Of a stretch of 64,000 nucleotides of DNA, positions 1-9,833 are shown one piece after another (position 1 is the stretch's first letter; the number at the start of each line of letters is the position of its first letter). Source of the DNA: Thuidium tamariscinum (Eukaryota; Streptophyta; Bryopsida; Hypnales; Thuidiaceae); the NCBI GenBank assembly GCA_947034885.2, contig OZ019759.1:15688501-15752500 (forward strand), in the 5' to 3' direction. The position numbers and the translations under genes are program-made. Under the pieces are notes generated by a model. It was given only the letters and a program-made list of their open reading frames with translations, did not search any database and had not been told where the DNA came from.

Positions 1-331
1 AATAGCGTGGAAAAATGAGTGCACGTTGGAATGCCCTAGAGTAATGGAGTTTCATTCCCAAAATGAATTTCATGCTTACCAATTGCCAAATTTCAAATGA
101 AAACCAAAAAATAGAAACTCCGGTCATTTTTTGCAAAAGAAGACGGTCAACGCCTCCATTGTCTTCTATTTCACATTCAAAATAGAAAAACAAAATAGGT
201 CTAAGTTGCAATGCTATAGAATATGAATGTCGTAGATCCAAGTGGATTTTCATGCTAAACAAACTACAAATTAGGAATTCAAAAAAGGAAAAGGGAATCC
301 TCCCATGCATTTCTAGTCCAAAGCCTCAAAC

Positions 332-511
332 GTCTTCCGTTTCACGTACAAAATAGCGTGGAAAAATGAGTGCAAGTTGGAATGCCCTAGAGTAATGGAG
401 TTTCATTCCCAAAATGAATTTCATGCTTACCATTTGCCAAATTTCAAATGAAAACCAAAACATAGAAACTCCGGTCATTTTTTGCAAAAGAAGACGGTCA
501 ACGCCTCCATT
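332..511. repeat. Half-monomer A (about 180 bp)
   Basis: First half of the satellite unit, starting GTCTTCCGTTTCAC. It holds most of the variable sites seen across the array: CACGTA/CACATA, TGCAAG/TGCACG, CATTCCC/CATTTGC, CCATTTGCC/CCTATTGCC/CCAATTGCC, and the TTTTTTGC/TTTCTGC/TTTCTCC site. It aligns with half B at 512-682. It also contains a short perfect dyad, ATGAATTTCAT, of unknown significance. Confidence 0.85.
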
Positions 512-682
512 GTCTTCTATTTCACATTCAAAATAGCAAAACAAAATAGGTCTAAGTTGCAATGCTATAGCATATGAATGTCGTACATCCAAGTGGATTT
601 TCATGCTAAACAAACTACAAATTAGGAATTCAAAAAAGGAAAAGAGAATCCTCCCATGCATTTCTAGTCCAAAGCCTCAAAC
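512..682. repeat. Half-monomer B (about 171 bp)
   Basis: Second half, starting GTCTTCTATTTCAC and ending just before the next GTCTTCCG. It aligns with half A through shared words in the same order. Its centre (AATAGGTCTAAGTTGCAATGCTATAG) is more conserved across the array than half A. Subfamily sites are CTATAGG/CTATAGC/CTATAGA/CTAGAGG, TTCATGCT/TTCATACT/TTTATGCT, and GAATTC (an EcoRI site) versus GAATGC. The element insertion target TGCTAAAC lies in this half. Confidence 0.85.
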
Positions 683-3600
683 GTCTTCCGTTTCACGTAC
701 AAAATAGCGTGGAAAAATGAGTGCAAGTTGGAATGCCCTAGAGTAATGGAGTTTCATTCCCAAAATGAATTTCATGCTTACCATTTGCCAAATTTCAAAT
801 GAAAACCAAAACATAGAAACTCCTGTCATTTTTTGCAAAAGAAGACGGTCAACGCCTCCATTGTCTTCTATTTCACATTCAAAATAGCAAAACAAAATAG
901 GTCTAAGTTGCAATGCTATAGCATATGAATGTCGTACATCCAAGTGGATTTTCATGCTAAACAAACTACAAATTAGGAATGCAAAAAAGGAAAAGGGAAT
1001 CCTCCCATGCATTTCTAGTCCAAAGCCTCAAACGTCTTCCGTTTCACGTACAAAATAGCGTGGAAAAATGAGTGCAAGTTGGAATGCCCTAGAGTAATGG
1101 AGTTTCATTCCCAAAATGAATTTCATGCTTACCATTTGCCAAATTTCAAATGAGAACCAAAACATAGAAACTCCGGTCATTTTCTCCAAAAGAAGACGGT
1201 CAACGCCTCCATTGTCTTCTATTTCACATTCAAAATAGCAAAACAAAATAGGTCTAAGTTGCAATGCTATAGCATATGAATGTCGTACATCCAAGTGGAT
1301 TTTCATGCTAAACAAACTACAAATGAGGAATTCAAAAAAAGAAAAGGGAATCCTCCCATGCATTTCTAGTCCAAAGCCTCAAACGTCTTCCGTTTCACGT
1401 ACAAAATAGCGTGGAAAAATGAGTGCAAGTTGGAATGCCCTAGAGTAATGGAGTTTCATTCCCAAAATGAATTTCATGCTTACCTATTGCCAAATTTCAA
1501 ATGAAAACCAAAAAATAGAAACTCCGGTCATTTTTTGCAAAAGAAGACGGTCAACGCCTCCATTGTCTTCTATTTCACATTCAAAATAGCAAAACAAAAT
1601 AGGTCTAAGTTGCAATGCTATAGCATATGAATGTCGTACATCCAAGTGGATTTTCATGCTAAACAAACTACAAATTAGGAATTCAAAAAAGGAAAAGAGA
1701 ATCCTCCCATGCATTTCTAGTCCAAAGCCTCAAACGTCTTCCGTTTCACGTACAAAATAGCGTGGAAAAATGAGTGCAAGTTGGAATGCCCTAGAGTAAT
1801 GGAGTTTCATTTGCAAAATGAATTTCATGCTTACCATTTACCAAATTTCAAATGAAAACCAAAACATAGAAACTCCGGTCATTTTCTGCAAAAGAAGACG
1901 GTCAACGCCTCCATTGTCTTCTATTTCACATTCAAAATAGCAAAACAAAATAGGTTTAAGTTGCAATGCTATAGGATATGAATGTCGTACATCCAAGTGG
2001 ATTTTCATGCTAAACAAACTACAAATTAGGAATTCAAAAAAGGAAAAGAGAATCCTCCCATGCATTTCTAGTCCAAAGCCTCAAACGTCTTCCGTTTCAC
2101 ATACAAAATAGCGTGGAAAAATGAATGCACGTTGGAATGCCCTAGAGTAATGGAGTTTCATTCCCAAAATGAATTTCATGCTTACCTATTGCCAAATTTC
2201 AAATGAAAACCAAAACATAGAAACTCCGGTCATTTTCTCCAAAAGAAGACGGTCAACGCCTCCATTGTCTTCTATTTCACATTCAAAATAGCAAAACAAA
2301 ATAGGTCTAAGTTGCAATGCTATAGGATATGAATGTCGTACATCCAAGTGGATTTTCATGCTAAACAAACTACAAATTAGGAATTCAAAAAAGGAAAAGA
2401 GAATCCTCCCATGCATTTCTAGTCCAAAGCCTCAAACGTCTTCCGTTTCACGTACAAAATAGCGTGGAAAAATGAGTGCAAGTTGGAATGCCCTAGAGTA
2501 ATGGAGTTTCATTTGCAAAATGAATTTCATGCTTACCAATTGCCAAATTTCACATGAAAACCAAAAAATAGAAACTCCGGTCATTTTTTGCAAAAGAAGA
2601 CGGTCAACGCCTCCATTGTCTTCTATTTCACATTCAAAATAGCAAAACAAAATAGGTCTAAGTTGCAATGCTATAGCATATGAATGTCGTACATCCAAGT
2701 GGATTTTCATGCTAAACAAACTACAAATTAGGAATGCAAAAAAGGAAAAGGGAATCCTCCCATGCATTTCTAGTCCAAAGCCTCAAACGTCTTCCGTTTC
2801 ACGTACAAAATAGCGTGGAAAAATGAGTGCAAGTTGGAATGCCCTAGAGTAATGGAGTTTCATTCCCAAAATGAATTTCATGCTTACCATTTGCCAAATT
2901 TCACATGAAAACCAAAACATAGAAACTCCTGTCATTTTCTGCAAAAGAAGACGGTCAACGCCTCCATTGTCTTCTATTTCACATTCAAAATAGAAAAACA
3001 AAATAGGTCTAAGTTGCAATGCTATAGGATATGAATGTCGTACATCCAAGTGGATTTTCATGCTAAACAAACTACAAATTAGGAATTCAAAAAAGGAAAA
3101 GGGAATCCTCCCATGCATTTCTAGTCCAAAGCCTCAAACGTCTTCCGTTTCACGTACAAAATAGCGTGGAAAAATGAGTGCAAGTTGGAATGCCCTAGAG
3201 TAATGGAGTTTCATTCCCAAAATGAATTTCATGCTTACCATTTGCCAAATTTCAAATGGAAACCAAAAAATAGAAACTCCGGTCATTTTCTCCAAAAGAA
3301 GACGGTCAACGCCTCCATTGTCTTCTATTTCACATTCAAAATAGCAAAACAAAATAGGTCTAAGTTGCAATGCTATAGGATATGGATGTCGTACATCCAA
3401 GTGGATTTTCATACTAAACAAACTACAAATTAGGAATTCAAAAAAGGAAAAGAGAATCCTCCCATGCATTTCTAGTCCAAAGCCTCAAACGTCTTCCGTT
3501 TCACGTAAAAAATAGCGTGGAAAAATGAGTGCAAGTTGGAATGCCCTAGAGTAATGGAGTTTCATTCCCAAAATGAATTTCATGCTTACCATTTGCCAAA

Positions 3601-6600
3601 TTTCAAATGAAAACCAAAAAATAGAAACTCCGGTCATTTTTTGCAAAAGAAGACGGTCAACGCCTCCATTGTCTTCTATTTCACATTCAAAATAGCAAAA
3701 CAAAATAGGTCTAAGTTGCAATGCTATAGGATATGAATGTCGTACATCCAAGTGGATTTTCATGCTAAACAAACTACAAATTAGGAATTCAAAAAAAGAA
3801 AAGAGAATCCTCCCATGCATTTCTAGTCCAAAGCCTCAAACGTCTTCCGTTTCACGTACAAAATAGCGTGGAAAAATGAGTGCACGTTGGAATGCCCTAG
3901 AGTAATGGAGTTTCATTCCCAAAATGAATTTCATGCTTACCAATTGCCAAATTTCAAATGAAAACCAAAAAATAGAAACTCCGGTCATTTTTTGCAAAAG
4001 AAGACGGTCAACGCCTCCATTGTCTTCTATTTCACATTCAAAATAGAAAAACAAAATAGGTCTAAGTTGCAATGCTATAGAATATGAATGTCGTAGATCC
4101 AAGTGGATTTTCATGCTAAACAAACTACAAATTAGGAATGCAAAAAAGGAAAAGGGAATCCTCCCATGCATTTCTAGTCCAAAGCCTCAAACGTCTTCCG
4201 TTTCACGTACAAAATAGCGTGGAAAAATGAGTGCAAGTTGGAATGCCCTAGAATAATGGAGTTTCATTTGCAAAATGAATTTCATGCTTACCATTTACAA
4301 AATTTCAAATGAAAACCAAAACATAGAAACTCCTGTCATTTTCTGCAAAAGAAGACGGTCAACGCCTCCATTGTCTTCTATTTCACATTCAAAATAGCAA
4401 AACAAAATAGGTCTAAGTTGCAATGCTATAGGATATGAATGTCGTACATCCAAGTGGATTTTCATGCTAAACAAACTACAAATTAGGAATGCAAAAAAGG
4501 AAAAGGGAATCCTCCCATGCATTTCTAGTCCAAAGCCTCAAACGTCTTCCGTTTCATGTACAAAATAGCGTGGAAAAATGAGTGCAAGTTGGAATGCCCT
4601 AGAGTAATGGAGTTTCATTTGCAAAATGAATTTCATGCTTACCATTTACCAAATTTCAAATGAAAACCAAAACATAGAAACTCCGGTCATTTTCTGCAAA
4701 AGAAGACGGTCAACGCCTCCATTGTCTTCTATTTCACATTCAAAATAGCAAAACAAAATAGGTTTAAGTTGCAATGCTATAGGATATGAATGTCGTACAT
4801 CCAAGTGGATTTTCATGCTAAACAAACTACAAATTAGGAATGCAAAAAAGGAAAAGAGAATCCTCCCATGCATTTCTAGTCCAAAGCCTGAAACGTCTTC
4901 CGTTTCACATACAAAATAGCGTGGAAAAATGAGTGCACGTTGGAATGCCCTAGAGTAATGGAGTTTCATTCCCAAAATGAATTTCATGCTTACCTATTGC
5001 CAAATTTCAAATGAAAACCAAAACATAGAAACTCCGGTCATTTTCTGCAAAAGAAGACGGTCAACGCCTCCATTGTCTTCTATTTCACATTCAAAATAGC
5101 AAAACAAAATAGGTCTAAGTTGCAATGCTATAGGATATGAATGTCGTACATCCAAGTGGATTTTCATGCTAAACAAACTACAAATTAGGAATTCAAAAAA
5201 GGAAAAGGGAATCCTCCCATGCATTTCTAGTCCAAAGCCTCAAACGTCTTCCGTTTCACGTACAAAATAGCGTGGGAAAATGAGTGCACGTTGGAATGCC
5301 CTAGAGTAATGGAGTTTCATTTGCAAAATGAATTTCATGCTTACCATTTGCCAAATTTCAAATGAGAACCAAAACATAGAAACTCCGGTCATTTTTTGCA
5401 AAAGAAGACGGTCAACGCCTCCATTGTCTTCTATTTCACATTCAAAATAGCAAAACAAAATAGGTCTAAGTTGCAATGCTATAGCATATGAATGTCGTAC
5501 ATCCAAGTGGATTTTCATACTAAACAAACTACAAATTAGGAATTCAAAAAAGGAAAAGAGAATCCTCCCATGCATTTCTAGTCCAAAGCCTCAAACGTCT
5601 TCCGTTTCACATACAAAATAGCGTGGAAAAATGAGTGCAAGTTGGAATGCCCTAGAGTAATGGAGTTTCATTCCCAAAATGAATTTCATGCTTACCATTT
5701 GCCAAATTTCAAATGAAAACCAAAAAATAGAAACTCCGGTCATTTTTTGCAAAAGAAGACGGTCATCGCCTCCATTGTCTTCTATTTCACATTCAAAATA
5801 GCAAAACAAAATAGGTCTAAGTTGCAATGCTATAGGATATGAATGTCGTACATCCAAGTGGATTTTCATGCTAAACAAACTACAAATGAGGAATTCAAAA
5901 AAAGAAAAGGGAATCCTCCCATGCATTTCTAGTCCGAAGCCTCAAACGTCTTCCGTTTCACGTACAAAATAGCGTGGAAAAATGAGTGCAAGTTGGAATG
6001 CCCTAGAGTAATGGAGTTTCATTCCCAAAATGAATTTCATGCTTACCTATTGCCAAATTTCAAATGAAAACCAAAAAATAGAAACTCCGGTCATTTTTTG
6101 CAAAAGAAGACGGTCAACGCCTCCATTGTCTTCTATTTCACATTCAAAATAGCAAAACAAAATAGGTCTAAGTTGCAATGCTATAGGATATGAATGTCGT
6201 ACATCCAAGTGGATTTTCATACTAAACAAACTACAAATTAGGAATTCAAAAAAGGAAAAGAGAATCCTCCCATGCATTTCTAGTCCAAAGCCTCAAACGT
6301 CTTCCGTTTCACGTACAAAATAGCGTGGAAAAATGAGTGCAAGTTGGAATGCCCTAGAGTAATGGAGTTTCATTCCCAAAATGAATTTCATGCTTACCAT
6401 TTGCCAAATTTCAAATGAAAACCAAAACATAGAAACTCCTGTCATTTTCTGCAAAAGAAGACGGTCAACGCCTCCATTGTCTTCTATTTCACATTCAAAA
6501 TAGAAAAACAAAATAGGTCTAAGTTGCAATGCTATAGGATATGAATGTCGTACATCCAAGTGGATTTTCATGCTAAACAAACTACAAATTAGGAATTCAA

Positions 6601-9027
6601 AAAAGGAAAAGGGAATCCTCCCATGCATTTCTAGTCCAAAGCCTCAAACGTCTTCCGTTTCACGTACAAAATAGCGTGGAAAAATGAGTGCAAGTTGGAA
6701 TGCCCTAGAGTAATGGAGTTTCATTCCCAAAATGAATTTCATGCTTACCATTTGCCAAATTTCAAATGGAAACCAAAAAATAGAAACTCCGGTCATTTTC
6801 TCCAAAAGAAGACGGTCAACGCCTCCATTGTCTTCTATTTCACATTCAAAATAGCAAAACAAAATAGGTCTAAGTTGCAATGCTATAGGATATGAATGTC
6901 GTACATCCAAGTGGATTTTCATACTAAACAAACTACAAATTAGGAATTCAAAAAAGGAAAAGAGAATCCTCCCATGCATTTCTAGTCCAAAGCCTCAAAC
7001 GTCTTCCGTTTCACGTACAAAATAGCGTGGAAAAATGAGTGCAAGTTGGAATGCCCTAGAGTAATGGAGTTTCATTTGCAAAATGAATTTCATGCTTACC
7101 AATTGCCAAATTTCAAATGAAAACCAAAAAATAGAAACTCCGGTCATTTTTTGCAAAAGAAGACGGTCAACGCCTCCATTGTCTTCTATTTCACATTCAA
7201 AATAGCAAAACAAAATAGGTCTAAGTTGCAATGCTATAGCATATGAATGTCGTACATCCAAGTGGATTTTCATGCTAAACAAACTACAAATTAGGAATGC
7301 AAAAAAGGAAAAGGGAATCCTCCCATGCATTTCTAGTCCAAAGCCTCAAACGTCTTCCGTTTCACGTACAAAATAGCGTGGAAAAATGAGTGCAAGTTGG
7401 AATGCCCTAGAGTAATGGAGTTTCATTCCCAAAATGAATTTCATGCTTACCATTTGCCAAATTTCAAATGGAAACCAAAAAATAGAAACTCCGGTCATTT
7501 TCTCCAAAAGAAGACGGTCAACGCCTCCATTGTCTTCTATTTCACATTCAAAATAGCAAAACAAAATAGGTCTAAGTTGCAATGCTATAGCATATGAATG
7601 TCGTACATCCAAGTGGATTTTCATGCTAAACAAACTACAAATTAGGAATTCAAAAAAGGAAAAGAGAATCCTCCCATGCATTTCTAGTCCAAAGCCTCAA
7701 ACGTCTTCCGTTTCACGTACAAAATAGCGTGGAAAAATGAGTGCAAGTTGGAATGCCCTAGAGTAATGGAGTTTCATTCCCAAAATGAATTTCATGCTTA
7801 CCATTTGCCAAATTTCAAATGAAAACCAAAACATAGAAACTCCTGTCATTTTCTGCAAAAGAAGACGGTCAACGCCTCCATTGTCTTCTATTTCACATTC
7901 AAAATAGCAAAACAAAATAGGTCTAAGTTGCAATGCTATAGCATATGAATGTCGTACATCCAAGTGGATTTTCATGCTAAACAAACTACAAATTAGGAAT
8001 GCAAAAAAGGAAAAGAGAATCCTCCCATGCATTTCTAGTCCAAAGCCTCAAACGTCTTCCGTTTCACGTACAAAATAGCGTGGAAAAATGAGTGCAAGTT
8101 GGAATGCCCTAGAGTAATGGAGTTTCATTTGCAAAATGAATTTCATGCTTACCATTTTCCAGATTTCAAATGAAAACCAAAACATAGAAACTCCTGTCAT
8201 TTTCTGCAAAAGAAGACGGTCAACGCCTCCATTGTCTTCTATTTCACATTCAAAATAGCAAAACAAAATAGGTCTAAGTTGCAATGCTATAGGATATGAA
8301 TGTCGTACATCCAAGTGGATTTTCATGCTAAACAAACTACAAATTAGGAATGCAAAAAAGGAAAAGAGAATCCTCCCATGCATTTCTAGTCCAAAGCCTC
8401 AAACGTCTTCCGTTTCACGTACAAAATAGCGTGGAAAAATGAGTGCAAGTTGGAATGCCCTAGAGTAATGGAGTTTCATTCCCAAAATGAATTTCATGCT
8501 TACCATTTGCCAAATTTCAAATGAAAACCAAAACATAGAAACTCCTGTCATTTTCTGCAAAAGAAGACGGTCAACGCCTCCATTGTCTTCTATTTCACAT
8601 TCAAAATAGCAAAACAAAATAGGTCTAAGTTGCAATGCTATAGCATATGAATGTCGTACATCCAAGTGGATTTTCATGCTAAACAAACTACAAATTAGGA
8701 ATTCAAAAAAGGAAAAGAGAATCCTCCCATGCATTTCTAGTCCAAAGCCTCAAACGTCTTCCGTTTCACGTACAAAATAGCGTGGAAAAATGAGTGCAAG
8801 TTGGAATGCCCTAGAGTAATGGAGTTTCATTCCCAAAATGAATTTCATGCTTACCATTTGCCAAATTTCAAATGAGAACCAAAACATAGAAACTCCGGTC
8901 ATTTTTTGCAAAAGAAGACGGTCAACGCCTCCATTGTCTTCTATTTCACATTCAAAATAGCAAAACAAAATAGGTCTAAGTTGCAATGCTATAGCATATG
9001 GATGTCGTACATCCAAGTGGATTTTCA

Positions 9028-9035
9028 TGCTAAAC
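9028..9035. repeat. 8-bp target site duplication, left (element copy 1)
   Basis: TGCTAAAC lies directly before CAGGGTTG and is repeated directly after the element. An uninterrupted monomer has this word once, in TTTTCATGCTAAACAAAC, so the insertion duplicated exactly eight bases. Confidence 0.95.
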
Positions 9036-9043
9036 CAGGGTTG
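9036..9043 (+). repeat. Terminal inverted repeat, left end
   Basis: CAGGGTTG, the perfect inverted match of the last eight bases of the element at 9818-9825. Similarity beyond these eight bases is imperfect and consists of shared subterminal CGTCACGT-type words in opposite orientation. Confidence 0.9.
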
Positions 9044-9217
9044 CTTCCGTCACGTCACGTCCGTCCGTCAGGATGTCCGTCCGCTGACGTGACGGGGAGC
9101 CGATCGTCCGTCAGGATGAAATTCACGACAGAATCCGCGACAGAGCATGAAAAATCGTCGACAGGGCCGTCAACGAGGCCGTCCACCGTCGACCGGACCG
9201 TCGAGAATAGAATCGAA

Positions 9218-9310
9218 CCGATTAGGGCTAGCCGGTTGTAAACTTCAGAGCCTTGTAACTTTTGCAAAAAGATTTCAAATTGGGCAAATGAGATGTTTTT
9301 CGGCATCTAC
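9218..9310 (+). repeat. Left arm of central 93-bp inverted repeat (copy 1)
   Basis: This arm pairs with 9318-9410, with about eight mismatches in 93 positions and no gap. The seven bases between the arms are AGAAATT. The arm starts CCGATTAGGG and ends CGGCATCTAC. It is less GC-rich than the surrounding element and could form a long cruciform or, if transcribed, a long hairpin. Confidence 0.93.
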
Positions 9311-9317
9311 AGAAATT

Positions 9318-9410
9318 GTAGATGCCGAAAAACATCTCATTTGTCCAATTTGAAGACTTTTTGGAAAAGTTACAAGGCTCTGAAGTTTGTAGCCGGCCAG
9401 CCCTAATCGG
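9318..9410 (-). repeat. Right arm of central 93-bp inverted repeat (copy 1)
   Basis: Inverted partner of 9218-9310, from GTAGATGCCG to CCCTAATCGG. Beyond it the inversion continues at lower fidelity: TGGACGGCCTCGTCGACGG corresponds to an inverted single unit in the left half near 9164-9193, so the whole element looks like a degraded foldback. Confidence 0.93.
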
Positions 9411-9417
9411 TGGACGG

Positions 9418-9695
9418 CCTCGTCGACGGCCTGTTGACGGTGGACGGCCTCCTCGACGGCCCTGTCGATGGTCGACGGCCTCCTCGACGGCCCTGTCGAC
9501 GGTCGACGGCCTCCTGGACGGCCCTGTTAACGGTCGACAGCCTCGTGGACGGCCCTGTCGACGGTGGACGGCCTCCTCGACGGCCCTGTCGACGGTCGAC
9601 GGCCTCCTCGACGGCCCTGTCGACGGTCGACGGCCTCCTCGACGGCCCTGTTAACGGTCGACGGCCTCGTGGACAGCCTTGTCGACGGTCCACGG
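9418..9695 (+). repeat. GC-rich 30-31-bp minisatellite, nine units (copy 1)
   Basis: Nine consecutive units begin CCTCSTSGACRGCC. The first is 30 bp and the rest are 31 bp. They are rich in GTCGAC (SalI) and CpG, with two units carrying GTTAAC instead. Unit starts are about 9418, 9448, 9479, 9510, 9541, 9572, 9603, 9634 and 9665. The left arm of the element holds only one equivalent in inverted orientation, so the expansion happened in one arm of a foldback. A single base, G at 9516, is the only difference from the second element copy. Confidence 0.92.
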
Positions 9696-9817
9696 ACTTC
9701 ATCCAGACCGTCGACGACGCTGTCAGCATTCGGGACGGCCTTTGACGCGTCCAGACTCGTCACGACTGACGCGTCATGACATCCGGACGGGAAAATCCCA
9801 CGTCACGTCGGGATAGA

Positions 9818-9825
9818 CAACCCTG
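9818..9825 (-). repeat. Terminal inverted repeat, right end
   Basis: CAACCCTG, inverted match of 9036-9043, followed at once by the second copy of the target word TGCTAAAC. Confidence 0.9.
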
Positions 9826-9833
9826 TGCTAAAC
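9826..9833. repeat. 8-bp target site duplication, right (element copy 1)
   Basis: TGCTAAAC, identical to 9028-9035. After it the interrupted satellite monomer resumes as AAACTACAAATTAGG. Confidence 0.95.

Larger units (their letters stand above)
332..682. repeat. Representative 351-bp monomer (dimer of two related halves)
   Basis: One full monomer, phased from the GTCTTCCG anchor to the base before the next one. It divides into half A (332-511) and half B (512-682), which share an ordered series of words: GTCTTC, TTTCAC, CAAAATAGC, AAGTTG, AATGC, TTTCATGCT or TTTTCATGCT, and AAATT. Half A carries about nine extra bases near its end, around CGCCTCCATT, which explains 180 versus 171 bp. The length is an exact multiple of three, so any reading frame is kept from monomer to monomer. 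Confidence 0.93.
1..8876. repeat. Satellite array segment 1 (heterogeneous monomers)
   Basis: About 25 monomers before the first element block, with no gene. Neighbouring monomers usually belong to different variant classes. Segments reappear later: the monomers at about 3.4-4.5 kb recur at about 15.8-16.9 kb and in part at 33.5-34.2 kb, and those at 4.5-6.3 kb recur at 11.0-12.7 kb. Subfamily markers typical of the right-hand third (CTAGAGG, CCCAGGCATT, GTGGAAGAATG) are not seen here. Confidence 0.9.
9036..9825. mobile_element. Non-autonomous hAT-like DNA transposon, copy 1 (790 bp)
   Basis: GC-rich insert in AT-rich satellite. Ends are CAGGGTTG and its inverted repeat CAACCCTG, flanked by a perfect 8-bp direct duplication. 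An 8-bp TSD with CAGGG-type ends is the established signature of the hAT superfamily; P-like elements also make 8-bp duplications, so family assignment is by ends only. Beyond the 8-bp TIR the ends share inverted subterminal words (CGTCACGT/ACGTGACG, GGATGTC). Internally there are a 93-bp inverted repeat around position 9314, one GC-rich unit in the left arm and nine in the right arm. No transposase or zinc-finger coding region is present, so movement would need an enzyme supplied elsewhere. The open frames inside are by-products of the GC-rich repeats. Confidence 0.9.

Noticed and set aside
3185..3433. Plus-strand frames of 66-82 codons (also at 6695, 7397, 18374, 32861, 33212, 34967)
   Set aside because: Appear only where a single variant (for example CAAATGGAAACC or CAAATTAAAACC) removes a stop; no independent sign of coding.
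9055..9779. Overlapping frames in the element on both strands (68-111 codons, rich in Arg, Pro, Ser, Asp)
   Set aside because: They follow the GC-rich 31-bp repeat and the inverted repeat; frames on both strands are open because stops are rare in such composition. No transposase motif.
9036..9825. Helitron, Mutator or retroelement identity for the insert
   Set aside because: Helitrons make no TSD; Mutator-like elements typically have 9-bp TSDs and long terminal repeats; there is no LTR, poly-A tail or primer site. The 8-bp TSD and CAGGG ends favour hAT.
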